6,123 nucleotides of DNA, taken from Rhizobium sp. Q54 (GTDB lineage: Bacteria; Pseudomonadota; Alphaproteobacteria; Rhizobiales; Beijerinckiaceae). The notes under the pieces are model-generated. The model searched no databases and had not been told where the DNA came from. It saw nothing but the letters and a program-made list of their open reading frames with translations. Shown piece after piece: positions 5,676 to 6,123 of the stretch (its first letter is position 1; each line of letters begins with the position of its first letter). The position numbers were made by a program, and so were the translations under genes. The stretch spans positions 1-6,123 of the forward strand of contig CAMDOY010000240.1 in assembly GCA_945903655.1 (NCBI GenBank), read 5' to 3'.

Positions 5676-5903
5676 TTACTTGCGCGCGCCGATGCTGCCG
5701 AAGCGCGAAGTGAAGCGCGACAGGCGCCCGCCGCGGTCGAGCAGCTGCTGGGAGCCGCCGGTCCAGGCCGGGTGGGTCTTGGGATCGATGTCAAGGTTGA
5801 GCTTGTCGCCCTCCTTGCCGTAGGTGGAGCGGGTCATGTATTCCGTTCCATCGGTCATGACGACCGTGATGAAATGGTAGTGGGGATGGATATCGGCCTT
5901 CAT
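5676..5903 (-). CDS. rpmE: 50S ribosomal protein L31 (cysteine-free type)
   Basis: L31 is a component of the large ribosomal subunit near the central protuberance, where it helps bridge to the small subunit. The product is 75 residues, a normal length. Family hallmarks are the N-terminal MKADIHPHYH, the RSTYGKEGDKLNLDID block (25-40), HPAWTGG (44-50) and the basic C-terminal GGRLSRFTSRFG (58-69). The protein has no cysteine, so it lacks the zinc-binding Cys motifs seen in E. coli RpmE; this matches the alphaproteobacterial form and implies zinc-independent folding. The ATG at 5901-5903 follows AAGGA by seven bases. The reading frame stays open 24 codons upstream, but only this start matches L31. 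A promoter candidate and a hairpin that may cover the ribosome site lie in the leader. The upstream gene diverges. Confidence 0.96.
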   Translation of the reverse strand: MKADIHPHYHFITVVMTDGTEYMTRSTYGKEGDKLNLDIDPKTHPAWTGGSQQLLDRGGRLSRFTSRFGSIGARK

Positions 5904-5911
5904 CGTCTGTT

Positions 5912-5946
5912 CCTTCGACAAAGTTAGGGTCAGGACGCGCCGAAGG
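5912..5946 (-). promoter_or_regulatory. Stem-loop predicted to sequester the rpmE ribosome-binding site
   Basis: In the rpmE leader, CCTTCG (complement of 5941-5946) pairs perfectly with CGAAGG (complement of 5912-5917). Two further pairs, one a G-U, extend the stem to eight, with a 19-base loop. The right arm includes AAGG of the ribosome-binding site, so the structure could reduce L31 translation until it is opened. Leader-based autocontrol of L31 is known in gammaproteobacteria; its presence here is an inference. Confidence 0.4.
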
Positions 5947-5968
5947 GGACGACACGGCCGGAAGGGGG

Positions 5969-5998
5969 TTCCCAAAGCTGGGGTTGCGCCCCTATACC
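5969..5998 (+). promoter_or_regulatory. Candidate sigma-70 promoter for the right-edge gene
   Basis: TTCCCA (5969-5974) and TATACC (5993-5998) are separated by 18 bases, each matching four of six consensus positions. The start would be near 6004. Its -10 shares the TATA core with the opposing rpmE promoter. Confidence 0.4.
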
Positions 5999-6019
5999 GC
6001 AGGTGGGACGGTCAAACAA
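5991..6019 (-). promoter_or_regulatory. Candidate sigma-70 promoter for rpmE
   Basis: On the minus strand TTGTTT (6014-6019) and TATAGG (5991-5996) are separated by 17 bases. The -10 matches four of six consensus positions and the -35 three of six. The start would be near 5984, giving a leader of about 80 bases that contains the hairpin at 5912-5946. Confidence 0.5.
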
Positions 6020-6050
6020 GGCGCCATGCGAAGGCGCTGACAAGGAAACA

Positions 6051-6063
6051 GGGGCCGGGCCCC
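6051..6063. repeat. GC-only palindrome before the right-edge gene
   Basis: GGGGCC (6051-6056), a single G, and GGCCCC (6058-6063) form a near-perfect palindrome ending 11 bases before the first possible start codon. In RNA it could fold as GGGG-N5-CCCC close to the translation start. Confidence 0.3.
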
Positions 6064-6074
6064 GGGATTGAATG

Positions 6075-6123
6075 ATGACGGACAAGGGCACAGCCAGCAA
6101 CCCAGCCAAAAAGCCGCGCACCT
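6075..6123 (+). CDS. Unidentified protein, N-terminus only (runs off right edge)
   Basis: An open frame starts with two adjacent ATG codons (6072 and 6075) directly after an in-frame TGA at 6069-6071, so the coding region cannot begin earlier. Only about 16 residues are visible, MTDKGTASNPAKKPRT, which are polar and basic like a cytoplasmic N-terminus. The second ATG was preferred because GGGA (6064-6067) is seven bases before it. The gene diverges from rpmE and has a promoter candidate at 5969-5998. In many alphaproteobacteria an ABC exporter (ATPase-permease) gene neighbours rpmE, and a basic cytoplasmic start would fit one, but the visible sequence cannot confirm this. Confidence 0.5.
   Translation, partial: MTDKGTASNPAKKPRT

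Noticed and set aside
5904..5975. 24-residue extension of L31
   Set aside because: L31 homologues begin MK.DIHP, the ribosome site fits the ATG at 5903, and the extension covers the leader.
5930..6121. 63-codon minus-strand frame upstream of rpmE
   Set aside because: It has no family resemblance and spans the divergent promoter region and the start of the edge gene.

Overview
The window is GC-rich, densely coded DNA of an alphaproteobacterium. The evidence is a set of lineage-typical genes: an RcdA (DUF1465) cell-cycle adaptor, a TrcR/DUF1013 regulator, a DUF1192 coiled-coil protein and a cysteine-free alphaproteobacterial-type ribosomal protein L31. The genus cannot be fixed from the sequence. 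Nothing points to mobile DNA: there are no transposases, integrases, tRNAs, CRISPR arrays or attachment sites, and the region reads as ordinary chromosome.

Layout from left to right. At 1-583 (minus) lies the 5' part of a TauE/SafE-family membrane permease that runs off the left edge. Divergent from it, prpE (714-2615, plus) encodes a complete propionyl-CoA synthetase. It ends at a strong bidirectional terminator shared with the convergent trcR (2732-3451, minus). Upstream of trcR, in the same direction, is a PIG3-type NAD(P)H:quinone oxidoreductase (3630-4619, minus). Divergent from that are a 69-residue DUF1192 protein (4741-4950, plus) and then rcdA (5059-5598, plus). A second bidirectional terminator separates rcdA from the convergent rpmE (5676-5903, minus). 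A divergent gene begins at about 6072-6075 and runs off the right edge. No gap between genes exceeds about 180 bases.

How the genes fit together. The centre of the window is a cell-cycle neighbourhood. TrcR is a predicted DNA-binding regulator, and RcdA is the adaptor that helps ClpXP degrade the master regulator CtrA in Caulobacter. The DUF1192 protein sits directly upstream of rcdA and has no known function. An AT-rich island just before rcdA contains a near-match to a CtrA box, which would fit feedback control of CtrA degradation. PrpE supplies propionyl-CoA but is not beside any other propionate gene here; it and the permease are probably unrelated to the cell-cycle genes.

The less routine signals are regulatory: a perfect 7+7 inverted repeat between the quinone oxidoreductase and DUF1192 genes, competing leader hairpins before trcR, two promoters sharing one symmetric -10 element between rpmE and its divergent neighbour, and a predicted hairpin that would hide the rpmE ribosome-binding site. 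I did not find a convincing wholly new system. These sites are the best leads.
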